A stretch of 36,387 nucleotides of DNA from Prolixibacteraceae bacterium. GTDB lineage: Bacteria > Bacteroidota > Bacteroidia > Bacteroidales > Prolixibacteraceae. The translations under genes and the position numbers were made by a program. The stretch spans positions 1 to 36,387 of the forward strand of contig JAFLKN010000066.1 in the NCBI GenBank assembly GCA_019163175.1, read 5' to 3'. Below, one piece after another: positions 8,708-17,410 of this stretch. The notes beneath the pieces were generated by a model. It was not told the origin of the DNA, ran no database searches, and worked only from the letters and a program-made list of their open reading frames with translations. Each line of letters opens with the position of its first letter. Positions within the stretch are counted from its first letter, which is position 1.

Positions 8708-10708
8708 CTATTCGATGACTTCCAGAATCGAATGAATTTCGAGTTTGGGAATCAAAATGGTTGATTTCCCATTTGCAAAGGTAATATTCAGCTCTTTTCC
8801 TTCAGGTTGTAAAATTATTTTTGAGGGTTTTGATTTTAGCGTTACTGAAATGTCGGTCAATGCCGGAACCTGATCATACCCGACTGCACTTTGATTGGTG
8901 TGTTCTCCGGCTACATTAATCAGGTTGATATAGGTTTTGTTATTCAGTTTATTCACTGCAACATGAACCAAATGCGATCCGGAAACTTCTACCAATTTTT
9001 CAGGCGAAAGCTGGGCGATGGTTTCAGCTATAAAGTCGCGAATGACCGGTGTTTTAAACTGGGAATACGATGAACCTGCATTGAAATATATAGCGGCAAT
9101 TTTTCCTTTTCCGAATTTTCTGACCGAAGATGCGATGGTTTTGCTTTTGTCGACATAATCGCTGCCATCGTAAAAGTTTGAAATGGCCTTACTTTCAGGT
9201 CCAAGCTTAACTTCAAATAGTGGCGAACGGATTGATCCCAATCGATTGGCTGCTGAAATGAAAGCAACTTTTTCTTCGGATGTATTGGCTGATTGAATAC
9301 CCAATTCGCGGGCAAAAATGCCTGAAGTTTCCGTGCCAATAACCAGAAGATTTCCACCATTCTGCACGTAGGTGCGGAGTTCGGTCAACAAGGAGGGTTC
9401 AATATAATTGCATTCAGGAATAACAATTAGCGGATATTGATTCATTTTTCCGGTTAGATGATGTTCCATCAATACTTCAACCGGAAGTTGATTATCGAGC
9501 AAAGCATAGAGTGTCGCCTGAAATTTTCCGGGAGGACTTGTATATGGCGATGAAGAAGTGTGCTGATAGGAGAGGGTTGGAAATAAAAGTGCGATTTGAG
9601 GGATCGCGTTTGCTTTGTGGCAGTAGGCTTGTCTGGCACGGCAAAAAGTTCCAAGTTCGGATAAGGTATTTGCCAACCATGGTTTTAGCGATAAGTCGCG
9701 GTTTTGCTGAAAGTAGAATTGAACACCGCCACCCATAGCAATGATTTCAGCAGCTTCCTGCTTGAGTTGAATAACTGATTTATTGCTCATCGGCATCTTT
9801 TCGCCGTTCCACGAGAATCCCCAGGCCATTAAATCCCATGGTTTACCTTGAGGAGCCAGACAGCGGGCTTCAAAAGCCGATCGGAAAACACCGTTTTGAG
9901 GGGTAACATCTCCCGATAAAAAATCGACCTTGTTTTCTACCTTTTCAGGCATCAGCGACGAATACGACCAATTGCTTGTGATCTGAAAATTGGGGTCGAA
10001 CTCGTGTATGGCATCAATGTATTTGCCCATATATTCGCGAAACAGGCTACGTGTATATTCCAGATATTGCTGATAATTAATGTCATCCTTTTTCCGGGGA
10101 ACATCAGAGAATCCGGTTTTTTGCTTCCAACCCCGAATTGCGGCATCGCTGTAGTCGGTTTCAACAGCCCAGCAGTCGCCGTCGATCCAGGCGCCATCAA
10201 CATGGTAATCTCCGCTCAATTCTTTGAGTTGCGGAATCAATATCTGATCGAGATAAGGGCTAAAAAATGACATTTTCTGCACACTTTTCTCGCCTGAAGC
10301 CTTTACCATAGCCCAATCAGGATGCTCTGTTGCGGCTTTACCATCCCAAACTCCTGAATAATGCATGTATAGACCAACCTTGTTTTTTTCAGTCACTTCG
10401 CGCCACAATTTCAATGGGTCTTTCTGAAAGCCTTTCACATGGTAACCCGCTTTGGTCGGGTAGCTCGAAATTCCCGGATGTCCTTTACAGTCGATCTGGA
10501 TAAAATCGGGGCGTACCTTCGTTAAGAAAGTATCGACCATTTGTGGGGTGAGGGTTCGGCCCGCATCAGTAATGTCTTCGGAAGCATGTAAATCGAAATG
10601 AACGCCAAAGAAACAGTCTGCACGGCGCAGTTTTACAGGATTTTGTGCTATTGTCAGCAGACTTGCAAAAGCTGATATGACCAGTAAATAGAATTTCAGT
10701 TTATTCAT
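8708..10708 (-). CDS. Secreted putative glycoside hydrolase, fucosidase-like/GHL6 type
   Basis: 666 residues with a signal peptide (about 1-21, cut near LTIAQ). The N-terminal two-thirds looks like a TIM barrel of the kind in alpha-L-fucosidase-like and hypothetical glycosyl hydrolase (GHL6) proteins. The segment GAWIDGDCW (D176, D178) aligns in character with the GH29 nucleophile motif, and YMHYSGVWD and QITSNWSYSS are further barrel strands. From about residue 370 there is a beta-galactosidase-trimerisation/amidotransferase-like domain (IALLFPTLSY, LIVIPECNYI, VQNGGNLLVIGTE), then a beta-sandwich tail. The family and nucleophile are inferred, and no substrate can be given. It lies 291 bp downstream of the PUL operon and is insulated by the terminator at 10943-10973, so it may have its own promoter. 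Confidence 0.6.
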   Translation of the reverse strand: MNKLKFYLLVISAFASLLTIAQNPVKLRRADCFFGVHFDLHASEDITDAGRTLTPQMVDTFLTKVRPDFIQIDCKGHPGISSYPTKAGYHVKGFQKDPLKLWREVTEKNKVGLYMHYSGVWDGKAATEHPDWAMVKASGEKSVQKMSFFSPYLDQILIPQLKELSGDYHVDGAWIDGDCWAVETDYSDAAIRGWKQKTGFSDVPRKKDDINYQQYLEYTRSLFREYMGKYIDAIHEFDPNFQITSNWSYSSLMPEKVENKVDFLSGDVTPQNGVFRSAFEARCLAPQGKPWDLMAWGFSWNGEKMPMSNKSVIQLKQEAAEIIAMGGGVQFYFQQNRDLSLKPWLANTLSELGTFCRARQAYCHKANAIPQIALLFPTLSYQHTSSSPYTSPPGKFQATLYALLDNQLPVEVLMEHHLTGKMNQYPLIVIPECNYIEPSLLTELRTYVQNGGNLLVIGTETSGIFARELGIQSANTSEEKVAFISAANRLGSIRSPLFEVKLGPESKAISNFYDGSDYVDKSKTIASSVRKFGKGKIAAIYFNAGSSYSQFKTPVIRDFIAETIAQLSPEKLVEVSGSHLVHVAVNKLNNKTYINLINVAGEHTNQSAVGYDQVPALTDISVTLKSKPSKIILQPEGKELNITFANGKSTILIPKLEIHSILEVIE

Positions 10709-10736
10709 AGCAGTTTAATTAGTTACAAAGTAGTTT

Positions 10737-10758
10737 GTATAAATTGACCGTATAAATT
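10737..10758 (-). repeat. Tandem GTATAAATT direct repeat, possible operator
   Basis: Two exact 9-bp copies with a 4-bp spacer (13-bp period), close upstream of the start at 10708. The position suggests a regulator site or promoter element, but no regulator is known for it and AT-rich repeats can occur by chance. Confidence 0.35.
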
Positions 10759-10942
10759 TAATGATTGTTTGATGAAAACAAGTGTTCTGATTTTTGACAA
10801 TAACTGTTTAATGACAATTTTTAAGTAATGCCTGTGATTTTAAGGTATGCCGGAGGATTATACCGTCATTTTATCCAACTGTTTTTTTGAACGGTATGCG
10901 AATAACTCTTTCAGTTATTCACTACGACTATTTTAGGGAAAC

Positions 10943-10973
10943 AAAAATCCCCGGCTGATAAAAGCCAGGGAAT
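10943..10973 (-). terminator. Rho-independent terminator of the PUL operon
   Basis: On the minus strand a 9-bp stem (TCCCTGGCT pairing AGCCGGGGA, one G-U pair) with a 6-nt loop is followed by TTTTTG. It starts about 27 bp after the stop of the isomerase-like gene at 11000, so it should end the long catabolic transcript and isolate the 8708-10708 gene. Confidence 0.8.
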
Positions 10974-10999
10974 TAGAATTATACATATCGTGTTGTTTT

Positions 11000-11947
11000 C
11001 TAGTTGTACTCCTTTTCCATTGCGACCTTCAAATCATTCAGTAATGCCGGAACTGTGTTTTTAGGATCAGCAGGTATTCCTTTCATGGTGAGTGTTTCAA
11101 CGGGCAAATAACCGCGGTAACCACTTTTTTTGATAATCTTCATCAGACGGGAAAAGTCTGTCCTGATCGGACTTCCAAGGCCAAATACGCTTTCTTTTAC
11201 CTGCCAGTTTACAGTGTACGGAATTACTGCTTCGATATCTGCATACGGATCGGCTACTTTGAAATTGCCGGTATCGAGAATAATTCCGGCCCATTTTGAA
11301 TTGACAGCTTTCACCACCTTGATGCACTGGTCGGCTGTTTGAAGCATATCGCCATGATTCTGGATGCCAATGATTACGCCGTGCTGCGCACCGAAAGCAG
11401 CACACTCTTTGTAACATTCAATCATCCAACCGGCCACTTCGTCCCATTTGTTTTCATACCCTTTTGGAATTTCGCCAGCGAACAACCGGATAACCGGAGC
11501 ACCCAGTTTTTCAGCCACAATGATCCATTTTTTAGCCCGTTCAACGTCGGCAGCCCTGACAGCAGGATCTGGCGATGCAAAATTGTTGCGAATGCCGGTG
11601 CCGCTAATGTCGATACCCAACTTAAAGGCTTTATGCTTCACTTCATAGATGTAATCATCTGTTGGCACTTCAGGGTAACCGGGAAAATAGTATCCGGTAA
11701 GGTCGATAGCTTCAATATTTTGTGTGGCGCACCAGTCAATAACTTCAAGCAGAGTCATCGTAGGTTTGTTGTCTTTCTGACCTTTTCCGGTCATCTGGTC
11801 GTTAAACGAAAACGCATTTAATGCTAATGTTACATGTGATTGATTCTTTACACCTTGATTGCTTTGAGCCTGCAAAGTTGTAGTACTGAGTGTCCAGAAA
11901 ACAATTGCGGCCAATGCAAATTTCATTCTGAAAGTTTTATTCTTCAT
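11000..11947 (-). CDS. Secreted sugar phosphate isomerase/epimerase-like TIM-barrel protein
   Basis: 315 residues from the preferred ATG at 11947. A longer frame from 11983 would overlap the upstream gene by 17 bp and place a polar stretch before the signal peptide. The signal covers about residues 1-28 (LAAIVFW core, TLQAQ end). The rest is a xylose-isomerase-like/AP-endonuclease-2 TIM barrel. Metal-site strands are visible: IGIQNHGD (Q196, H198), ILDTGN (D225), WQVKES (K251) and LPVETL (E284). The first ligand, often Glu in (L/I)ENH, is Gln here and the usual His before Lys/Asp is not obvious, so the metal site is altered or belongs to a periplasmic subfamily. It is the last gene of the operon, 19 bp after the propeller gene and followed by a terminator. 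The reaction is unassigned; isomerisation or lyase chemistry on a released sugar would fit. Confidence 0.8.
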   Translation of the reverse strand: MKNKTFRMKFALAAIVFWTLSTTTLQAQSNQGVKNQSHVTLALNAFSFNDQMTGKGQKDNKPTMTLLEVIDWCATQNIEAIDLTGYYFPGYPEVPTDDYIYEVKHKAFKLGIDISGTGIRNNFASPDPAVRAADVERAKKWIIVAEKLGAPVIRLFAGEIPKGYENKWDEVAGWMIECYKECAAFGAQHGVIIGIQNHGDMLQTADQCIKVVKAVNSKWAGIILDTGNFKVADPYADIEAVIPYTVNWQVKESVFGLGSPIRTDFSRLMKIIKKSGYRGYLPVETLTMKGIPADPKNTVPALLNDLKVAMEKEYN

Positions 11948-11966
11948 CTGTTTAGTTTTAAGGTAT

Positions 11967-13484
11967 CTAGTTGAAAATTCCATTGCTAACGAAAGAAATC
12001 TTTTTGCTGTCGGGCGACCAGCTTGGAACGTTCATGGTTCCCTGTCCACCGTAAAGATAGCCAATAACCTTTGTCTGGCCTCCTCCAATCGGCATCAATC
12101 TAAGGTAAACTCTTTCGTAGAATGGATGTTTGTCGGCTGGAACTTCTTTCGGAAAAGAAATAAAAACCAGCCATTTATTGTCTGGTGACACGTGTGGAAA
12201 CCAATTGTTCAGCTCGTCGAAAGTGAGTTGAGTCTGGTTTTTTCCATCCGGATCCATTCTCCAAACCTGCATGGTTCCGGTGCGGGTAGAGCAAAAATAA
12301 ATGTGTTTGCCGTCCGATGAATATTCCGATCCATCGTCTAAACCTTTGGAAGTTGTTAACTGGATTTCTTTTCCGCCGTCTTTCGAAATTTTGTAAATGT
12401 CGAAATCACCGTTACGTTCGGCAGTGTAAAGTAAAAACTGATTATCGGGCGACCAGCCATGAAAATACGACGGACTCTTTTCAGTAATTCGTTTTGGAAT
12501 TCCACCTTCAATTGGCACGGTATAAACAACCGATTGTCCCTTGGTATCTTCGGGATGATGGCTGATTCCAATTTGCTTACCATCGAAAGTCAACACATGA
12601 TCGTTGTTATTTTTGTTGGCAAAGTCGGTGTTTAAAACGCTTGATTCGCGTGATGCCAAATCGAAATTGAATAATTTGCCGGAAGCATTATAAATCAGGG
12701 TTTTCCCATCAGGAGTCCAGTTTGGCGCCTGCCACGATCCTTCAGAACTGGCTAAAGCCTGACGATGTCCGGTTGTTACATCCATCATTTCCAATAAACT
12801 GCCTAAATAGGTTTTATACTGAACCAGATCGGCGGGAGCTGTATTGAAAACACGGGTATTGGTGAATTCCATTTCTTCCGAAAATTTGTTGGTATGTGCG
12901 CAAACAAACAGTCCGGCCAGTAAATCGGCTCCCAAATCCATATTTTCAAGTTTCTCCGATTGATAAGTTTCTCCGAAATGAGCTACTGACATGGTGTAAG
13001 TATTGCCTTTTTTTTCTAGCTGAAGTACATCGGGCCCTTTGATGGTGAATTTAATTTCTTTCATTATTTCGCCGGAAGTACTGCGGTATTGCAGGGAAGT
13101 GAGTCCGTCGCCATGAACGGTACAGGCTACAACAGGTGAATTTGAAGCTGTTGATTTCCGAATCATAAGACCTGTTTTACGATGCAGTTCGTGGCCTTCG
13201 CCAATAAACCGAACCTGAGTCTGAATGATAAAATCGCCGTTTACTTTTTTCGACAGAAAAGAAAAGCTGTCTTCTCCGAACCAGATATTTTGCCCCGAAC
13301 CGGACAGTTTGTACATCTGAGATGGCTCACTAAAGCTAGCAGTTCCGGGAATTTCAGGTTTCCCGATATCCGAAAACTGATCGAATGATCCGATTTTCGC
13401 TCCACGCATCTGACCAGCTACTGATAAGCAGAATAAGCTTAAAATGAGGACCAGACTTCCAAATGTGATTTGTGTTTTTTGCAT
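11967..13484 (-). CDS. Lectin-like domain plus TolB/PD40 beta-propeller protein
   Basis: 505 residues with a signal peptide (about 1-24, CLSVAGQ). Residues about 30-210 look like a concanavalin-like/DUF1349-type sandwich (GDFIIQTQVRF, HRKTGLMIRKS). Residues about 220-505 contain PD40/TolB-type propeller repeats recognisable by repeated SPDxxxL or TPDGKTL signatures (NWTPDGKTLIY, GWSPDNQFLLY, EYSSDGKHIYF, HVSPDNKWLVF, SWSPDSKKISF). It is not Pal-associated TolB: it lacks the TolB N-terminal domain and sits inside a glycan operon. The propeller fold also occurs in oligogalacturonate lyases (PL22) and in binding scaffolds, but I cannot point to catalytic residues. It could bind or process the glycan in the periplasm. 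Gaps are 30 bp to the upstream gene and 19 bp to the next. Confidence 0.75.
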   Translation of the reverse strand: MQKTQITFGSLVLILSLFCLSVAGQMRGAKIGSFDQFSDIGKPEIPGTASFSEPSQMYKLSGSGQNIWFGEDSFSFLSKKVNGDFIIQTQVRFIGEGHELHRKTGLMIRKSTASNSPVVACTVHGDGLTSLQYRSTSGEIMKEIKFTIKGPDVLQLEKKGNTYTMSVAHFGETYQSEKLENMDLGADLLAGLFVCAHTNKFSEEMEFTNTRVFNTAPADLVQYKTYLGSLLEMMDVTTGHRQALASSEGSWQAPNWTPDGKTLIYNASGKLFNFDLASRESSVLNTDFANKNNNDHVLTFDGKQIGISHHPEDTKGQSVVYTVPIEGGIPKRITEKSPSYFHGWSPDNQFLLYTAERNGDFDIYKISKDGGKEIQLTTSKGLDDGSEYSSDGKHIYFCSTRTGTMQVWRMDPDGKNQTQLTFDELNNWFPHVSPDNKWLVFISFPKEVPADKHPFYERVYLRLMPIGGGQTKVIGYLYGGQGTMNVPSWSPDSKKISFVSNGIFN

Positions 13485-13514
13485 GAGTTAAGTTTTATTG
13501 GTTGTTATCGTTAG

Positions 13515-14951
13515 TTATTTATCCAAATATTGAATGAGTTCAAAAACATGACTGTTCAGCATTTTCATATTTTCCATCAAAGGCTTATAGGGTTCGAAAT
13601 TGCTGTTAACCATTCCTTTGTTCGAATCGCGGTTAGAGGGATCCGTTTTCAGGTTAAGCGGATCGTTGTCTTGATAAGTGAACCAATGCCAGCCCACGCA
13701 GGCTTTGCTTTTCAGCAATTCGATGGTAAAATTCTGATAGAAATAACCTCGGTCTTGCTGGGTGGAAACGTTCCATCCGGCACCAGTCCGGTTTGGTAAG
13801 CCTGAATCCTCGCCTTTGGTGTACCATTCAGTAATAATAAACGGCTTGCCCGACCAGTTCGTCCAATTGGCCATGATGGATTGAACAGGTTCCCATTTGC
13901 GGTAATGATTGATTGAAATGATATCGGCATATTTACCAACCACTTTAAACATTTCCGGATTTTGTAATTCTTCCTTTTCCTGGTTAAACCGACAACCTAA
14001 ATACAGGTGGTTCGGGTCGTATTTACGTATGGCAGTGGTCACTTTTTTGAGGTAAGTTTCCAAATAAAAGCCGGTAAAAGCAAGACGATCGGCATCATTT
14101 ATGTCGGTCAGCGAGGCAACTTTCCCTTTGCGTTCGTCAAGCCATTTTTTTGCGGCAATGTATCCGGCTTCTTCTTTCCCGAGATATTGCAAATGTCGGT
14201 CGAGTGCATCGTTTTTCCAGGGTAACTCATTGTCGGTAAAATAGCCGAGCAAATATTTATCATTGGCATATTTCGCGATCGGGGCAATTGTTTTTTCAAC
14301 GTATGCATCAAATTCCGGATCGAAAACCATTGCCAGATCGTAGCGGTAGCCTTGCCATCCGGCCATTTCGTATTTTCCACCGAATTTTTTGATGTGGTCA
14401 GATTTGTAGCTTCCCATAGGATTAACGATGATAGTATAAACCAATGGTTCTTGTAACTGGCGGACCAGATCGACATCCGACCAGGCTCCAATTCCATTAA
14501 ATCCGTGATCTTTTAGTAATTGGCTTTCCTGTTTTGCCCAATTTTCGTTGGACCCATATTTGTTTTTCAATGCGGTTAACTGCAGGTCAGAACTACCAGG
14601 GCGATAAACAGCAACACCCTTGTGAATAAAAGGATAACCTTCAGGATCGATAATCCACCAACGGTCACTTTTTTTCTCTACCCTGAAAAATCCGGTAGCG
14701 GCTGATTGGTTTACTTTCCAGCTTCCGTAGGAATTTTGAGCCGGATCTTTGGTAAAACTGAATCCAGGTAAACGGTCGATGGTTTTGGCAGTGTAGGTTC
14801 CCCAAGTCGGGCTATCCGCATTTGTTCGTGCTTTTACCTGATGGTAACCGGTATTGGTTTGTGGAATAGGTGGAACTTGTGCTTCCACATCTTTGCAGGA
14901 AATGATTCCGGCCATCCAGAAAACAAGTAGTGTTTGAAATAGATTTTTCAT
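13515..14951 (-). CDS. Clan GH-A hydrolase, agarase-like
   Basis: 478 residues. The N-terminus has a signal with possible lipobox GIISC (C19), so the protein is probably a lipoprotein, or at least exported. After a short beta-rich segment (FFRVEKKSDRWWIIDPEGYP, a pattern seen in agarase-like enzymes of the GH50/GH86 type) comes a TIM barrel. Likely acid/base E242 lies in YFTDNELPW and likely nucleophile E375 in PFIITEWY, and a WHWFTYQDND stretch (about 421-430) lines the C-terminal end. These features support a retaining clan GH-A enzyme. I cannot say whether it belongs to GH50 or to an unnamed sister family, nor whether it attacks agarose, another galactan or a different beta-linked glycan. 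It lies between the first-listed GH3 gene (79 bp) and the propeller gene (30 bp) in the PUL operon. Confidence 0.72.
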   Translation of the reverse strand: MKNLFQTLLVFWMAGIISCKDVEAQVPPIPQTNTGYHQVKARTNADSPTWGTYTAKTIDRLPGFSFTKDPAQNSYGSWKVNQSAATGFFRVEKKSDRWWIIDPEGYPFIHKGVAVYRPGSSDLQLTALKNKYGSNENWAKQESQLLKDHGFNGIGAWSDVDLVRQLQEPLVYTIIVNPMGSYKSDHIKKFGGKYEMAGWQGYRYDLAMVFDPEFDAYVEKTIAPIAKYANDKYLLGYFTDNELPWKNDALDRHLQYLGKEEAGYIAAKKWLDERKGKVASLTDINDADRLAFTGFYLETYLKKVTTAIRKYDPNHLYLGCRFNQEKEELQNPEMFKVVGKYADIISINHYRKWEPVQSIMANWTNWSGKPFIITEWYTKGEDSGLPNRTGAGWNVSTQQDRGYFYQNFTIELLKSKACVGWHWFTYQDNDPLNLKTDPSNRDSNKGMVNSNFEPYKPLMENMKMLNSHVFELIQYLDK

Positions 14952-15030
14952 TGTATTCTTTTAAAATCAATTAATTATATGTAGTCGACAAACTCAATTT
15001 GGTTCTATGTTTTTTTTCTTCTCAAGTAAT

Positions 15031-17358
15031 TTATTGACAAATCACATCAAACTTTTCCGATAAATAATCCGTTGAATTTCGGCCCACCTGAACTTCAAAT
15101 TCGCCAGGTTCAACGATGCGTTTCATATCTGGTCCGAAGTACTGTAATTTGTCGGCAGTAATCAGGAACGAAACGGTTTTGGTTTCGCCTTTTTTCAGAT
15201 GGATGCGCGCAAAATCTTTTAATTCCTGAACTGGACGGGTCACTGTACTTACCATATCTCGGATATATAACTGAACAATTTCATCGCCGTCACGGTCTCC
15301 AGAATTGGTGACATCAACAGACACTTTTACCGGTTCGCTGGTAATTACCTTTTTTGTATTCAATTTCAGGTTGGCATATTTATAAGTAGTGTAGCTCAAT
15401 CCAAATCCGAAAGGATACAAAGGCGAAAATTCACCATTGATGTACGGACTTTCGTGTACGTAAGGTTTCCGATTGTAATAAACAGGCAATTGACCGACAT
15501 GTCGTGGAATCGTTACAGCCAGCTTTCCACTCGGATTAACTTTACCAAAAACCAAATTGGCAACAGACGTGCCCTGTTCCTGACCTAAATACCAACCTTC
15601 GATCATGGCCGGGGCATTCTCAGCCAGGTAATTCACCGATTGCGGACGACCATTGATTAGCAGAACTGCAGTTTGCTTTTTCAGCGCAAAAACAGCTTTG
15701 GCCAAATCTTCCTGGCGACCGAGTAAATCCAGGTCGTAATAATCGCCGGTGTGATTTTTCCATTCTTCACGGCAGGTCAGTTCGTTTCCACCCATTACCA
15801 ACAGCACGGCATCGCAAGTCTTTGCAAGATCAACCGCTTTCTGAATCCGGAGATTCTCGGCTTCGACCGTCTTTTCAGGAGTTTTTATCGTAGTATCGTT
15901 CTCGTAAATCTTGAATCCTTCAGAATAAACAACCTCAAATTTACCTTTTCCAAATCTGGTCAATCCTTCCAGAATGCTGATTCCGGGAGTTTTGTCGTTC
16001 GAATAATTGCCATAATGAACTTCATCAGCATTTGGGCCAATCACAGCCAACCGCTTGATTTTGCCTTCGCTGAAAGGAAGCGTTCCATCGTTTTTTAGCA
16101 GGATCATTCCCTGCTCGGCAGCTTTCAATGCAATCTGTCGGTGCTTTTTCTGCATGTCCAGCTTTTCGTTTTCGCTGATGGTTTTGATGTAAGGTTGTTC
16201 GAACTTACCCAGAATAAATTTATTCCGAAGTACACGGGCAACAGCCGAATCCAGAACCGATTCTTTTACTTCGCCAGCTTTGATGAGTTCTGGCAAAAAT
16301 CGAAAACAATATTGTTTCCAGTTGCTTGGGCACTCAAAGTCCATTCCGGCATTGATCGCACGTTTACCAGCTTCGGCCTGATTCAGGGCTGCATGTTGAC
16401 GCGTCACCATGCGGTTTACTGCATCATAGTCTGAAATTACATAGCCGGTGAAACCCCATTCGCCGCGAAGTACATCGTTGAGCAACCAACTGTTGGCATG
16501 GTTTGGAACGCCATCGATTTCGTTGTAGGAAGCCATTACAGTGCGCACATTGGCTTTTTTAACTGCCATCTCGAATGGATAGAAATGATTTTCGCGAAGT
16601 ACCCGCTCCGACAAATTGCTGGGTGCCAGGTTGGTTCCGCCTTCTGGTTGTCCGTGTCCGGAGAAATGTTTGGCACAGGCAATCAGGTGGTCGCCGTCAA
16701 TCATTGGCGATCGGCCCTGCAGTCCAAGGATGGCGGCCACACCCATTTGAGCTACATGGTAAGGATCTTCTCCAAAAAACTCATCTGACCTACCAAAGCG
16801 AGGATCACGCAATAAATCGATGACCGGAGTTGCGGCGTGGGTAATGCCATAGCTGCGCATTTCTTTGGCTACAGCGGTATATACACTTTCGATCAGTTCC
16901 GGATTCCAGGTGCTTCCAAGTGTGGGAGAAACAGGAAAAACAGTTGATTGATCTTCGTTTCCTACAAACCCATGACAGCCTTCGCCGTTCGAAATCGCCG
17001 GAATTCCAAGGCGGGTTTGTTCCATAAAATATTTCTGAATGGCATTGAAACGGGCGATGTAATCGGTCTGACTCATTTGTAGCTTGAATTGCAGAAAACC
17101 CACACCATTTTTAACCGTGTCGCCCAAATCGGTGATCGCTTTTTTCAGCACTTCGGGTTTGCTCAGATCCATTTTCGGGTGCCAAACATCAATTTGGCGA
17201 CATTTGTCTTCGAGCGTCATTCGTCCCAGCAAATCTTTGATGCGCGTTTCGATCGGTGCTGTTGTATCTTTGTAGATTGGTTTTTGAGTGGTTTGTGCCT
17301 GAAGGGTTCCGTGGGCAAGCAGAATTGACAGAATAATTATGGAGAAGATATGTTTCAT
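15031..17358 (-). CDS. Glycoside hydrolase family 3 (beta-glucosidase/beta-xylosidase type)
   Basis: 775 residues with a signal peptide (1-21, TLQAQ). The GH3 N-terminal TIM barrel shows the FGRSDEFFGEDP substrate-binding motif (about 188-199), K230-H231 and the nucleophile D310 in GYVISDYDA. The alpha/beta sandwich domain follows (from about residue 395), with GGNELTCREEW likely supplying the acid/base region, then a fibronectin III-like C-terminal domain (PVKVSVDVTNSGDRDGDEIV). Domain order and length match family members that release terminal glucose or xylose, and the GH10 neighbour makes beta-xylosidase plausible, though not provable. The protein is soluble and periplasmic. Upstream is an unusual 254-bp gap with palindromes. 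Confidence 0.92.
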   Translation of the reverse strand: MKHIFSIIILSILLAHGTLQAQTTQKPIYKDTTAPIETRIKDLLGRMTLEDKCRQIDVWHPKMDLSKPEVLKKAITDLGDTVKNGVGFLQFKLQMSQTDYIARFNAIQKYFMEQTRLGIPAISNGEGCHGFVGNEDQSTVFPVSPTLGSTWNPELIESVYTAVAKEMRSYGITHAATPVIDLLRDPRFGRSDEFFGEDPYHVAQMGVAAILGLQGRSPMIDGDHLIACAKHFSGHGQPEGGTNLAPSNLSERVLRENHFYPFEMAVKKANVRTVMASYNEIDGVPNHANSWLLNDVLRGEWGFTGYVISDYDAVNRMVTRQHAALNQAEAGKRAINAGMDFECPSNWKQYCFRFLPELIKAGEVKESVLDSAVARVLRNKFILGKFEQPYIKTISENEKLDMQKKHRQIALKAAEQGMILLKNDGTLPFSEGKIKRLAVIGPNADEVHYGNYSNDKTPGISILEGLTRFGKGKFEVVYSEGFKIYENDTTIKTPEKTVEAENLRIQKAVDLAKTCDAVLLVMGGNELTCREEWKNHTGDYYDLDLLGRQEDLAKAVFALKKQTAVLLINGRPQSVNYLAENAPAMIEGWYLGQEQGTSVANLVFGKVNPSGKLAVTIPRHVGQLPVYYNRKPYVHESPYINGEFSPLYPFGFGLSYTTYKYANLKLNTKKVITSEPVKVSVDVTNSGDRDGDEIVQLYIRDMVSTVTRPVQELKDFARIHLKKGETKTVSFLITADKLQYFGPDMKRIVEPGEFEVQVGRNSTDYLSEKFDVICQ

Positions 17359-17410
17359 GAATTTCGTATTAATTTATTCAGCAGTTTTTTTCAGTTATAT
17401 TTTAAAAAAG

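Larger units (their letters stand above)
10709..10999. other. Intergenic region with direct and inverted repeats
   Basis: 291 bp without a gene between two minus-strand genes. It holds a direct repeat GTATAAATT at 10737-10745 and 10750-10758, a direct repeat TGACAAT at 10795-10801 and 10812-10818, an inverted pair ATACCGT/ACGGTAT at 10860-10866 and 10891-10897, an 8-bp inverted repeat at 10900-10920, and the terminator of the upstream operon. The repeats near 10740 lie 29-50 bp upstream of the hydrolase ATG, where an operator could be. No exact TAnnTTTG box was found for this gene. Confidence 0.5.

Noticed and set aside
11339-11821. Plus-strand frame (160 codons) opposite the isomerase-like gene
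   Set aside because: It is opposite conserved metal-site strands, has no homology I can recognise and no promoter; treated as a shadow.
11967-13484. True TolB of the Tol-Pal system
   Set aside because: It lacks the TolB N-terminal domain, has a lectin-like domain instead, and no tol or pal genes are nearby.
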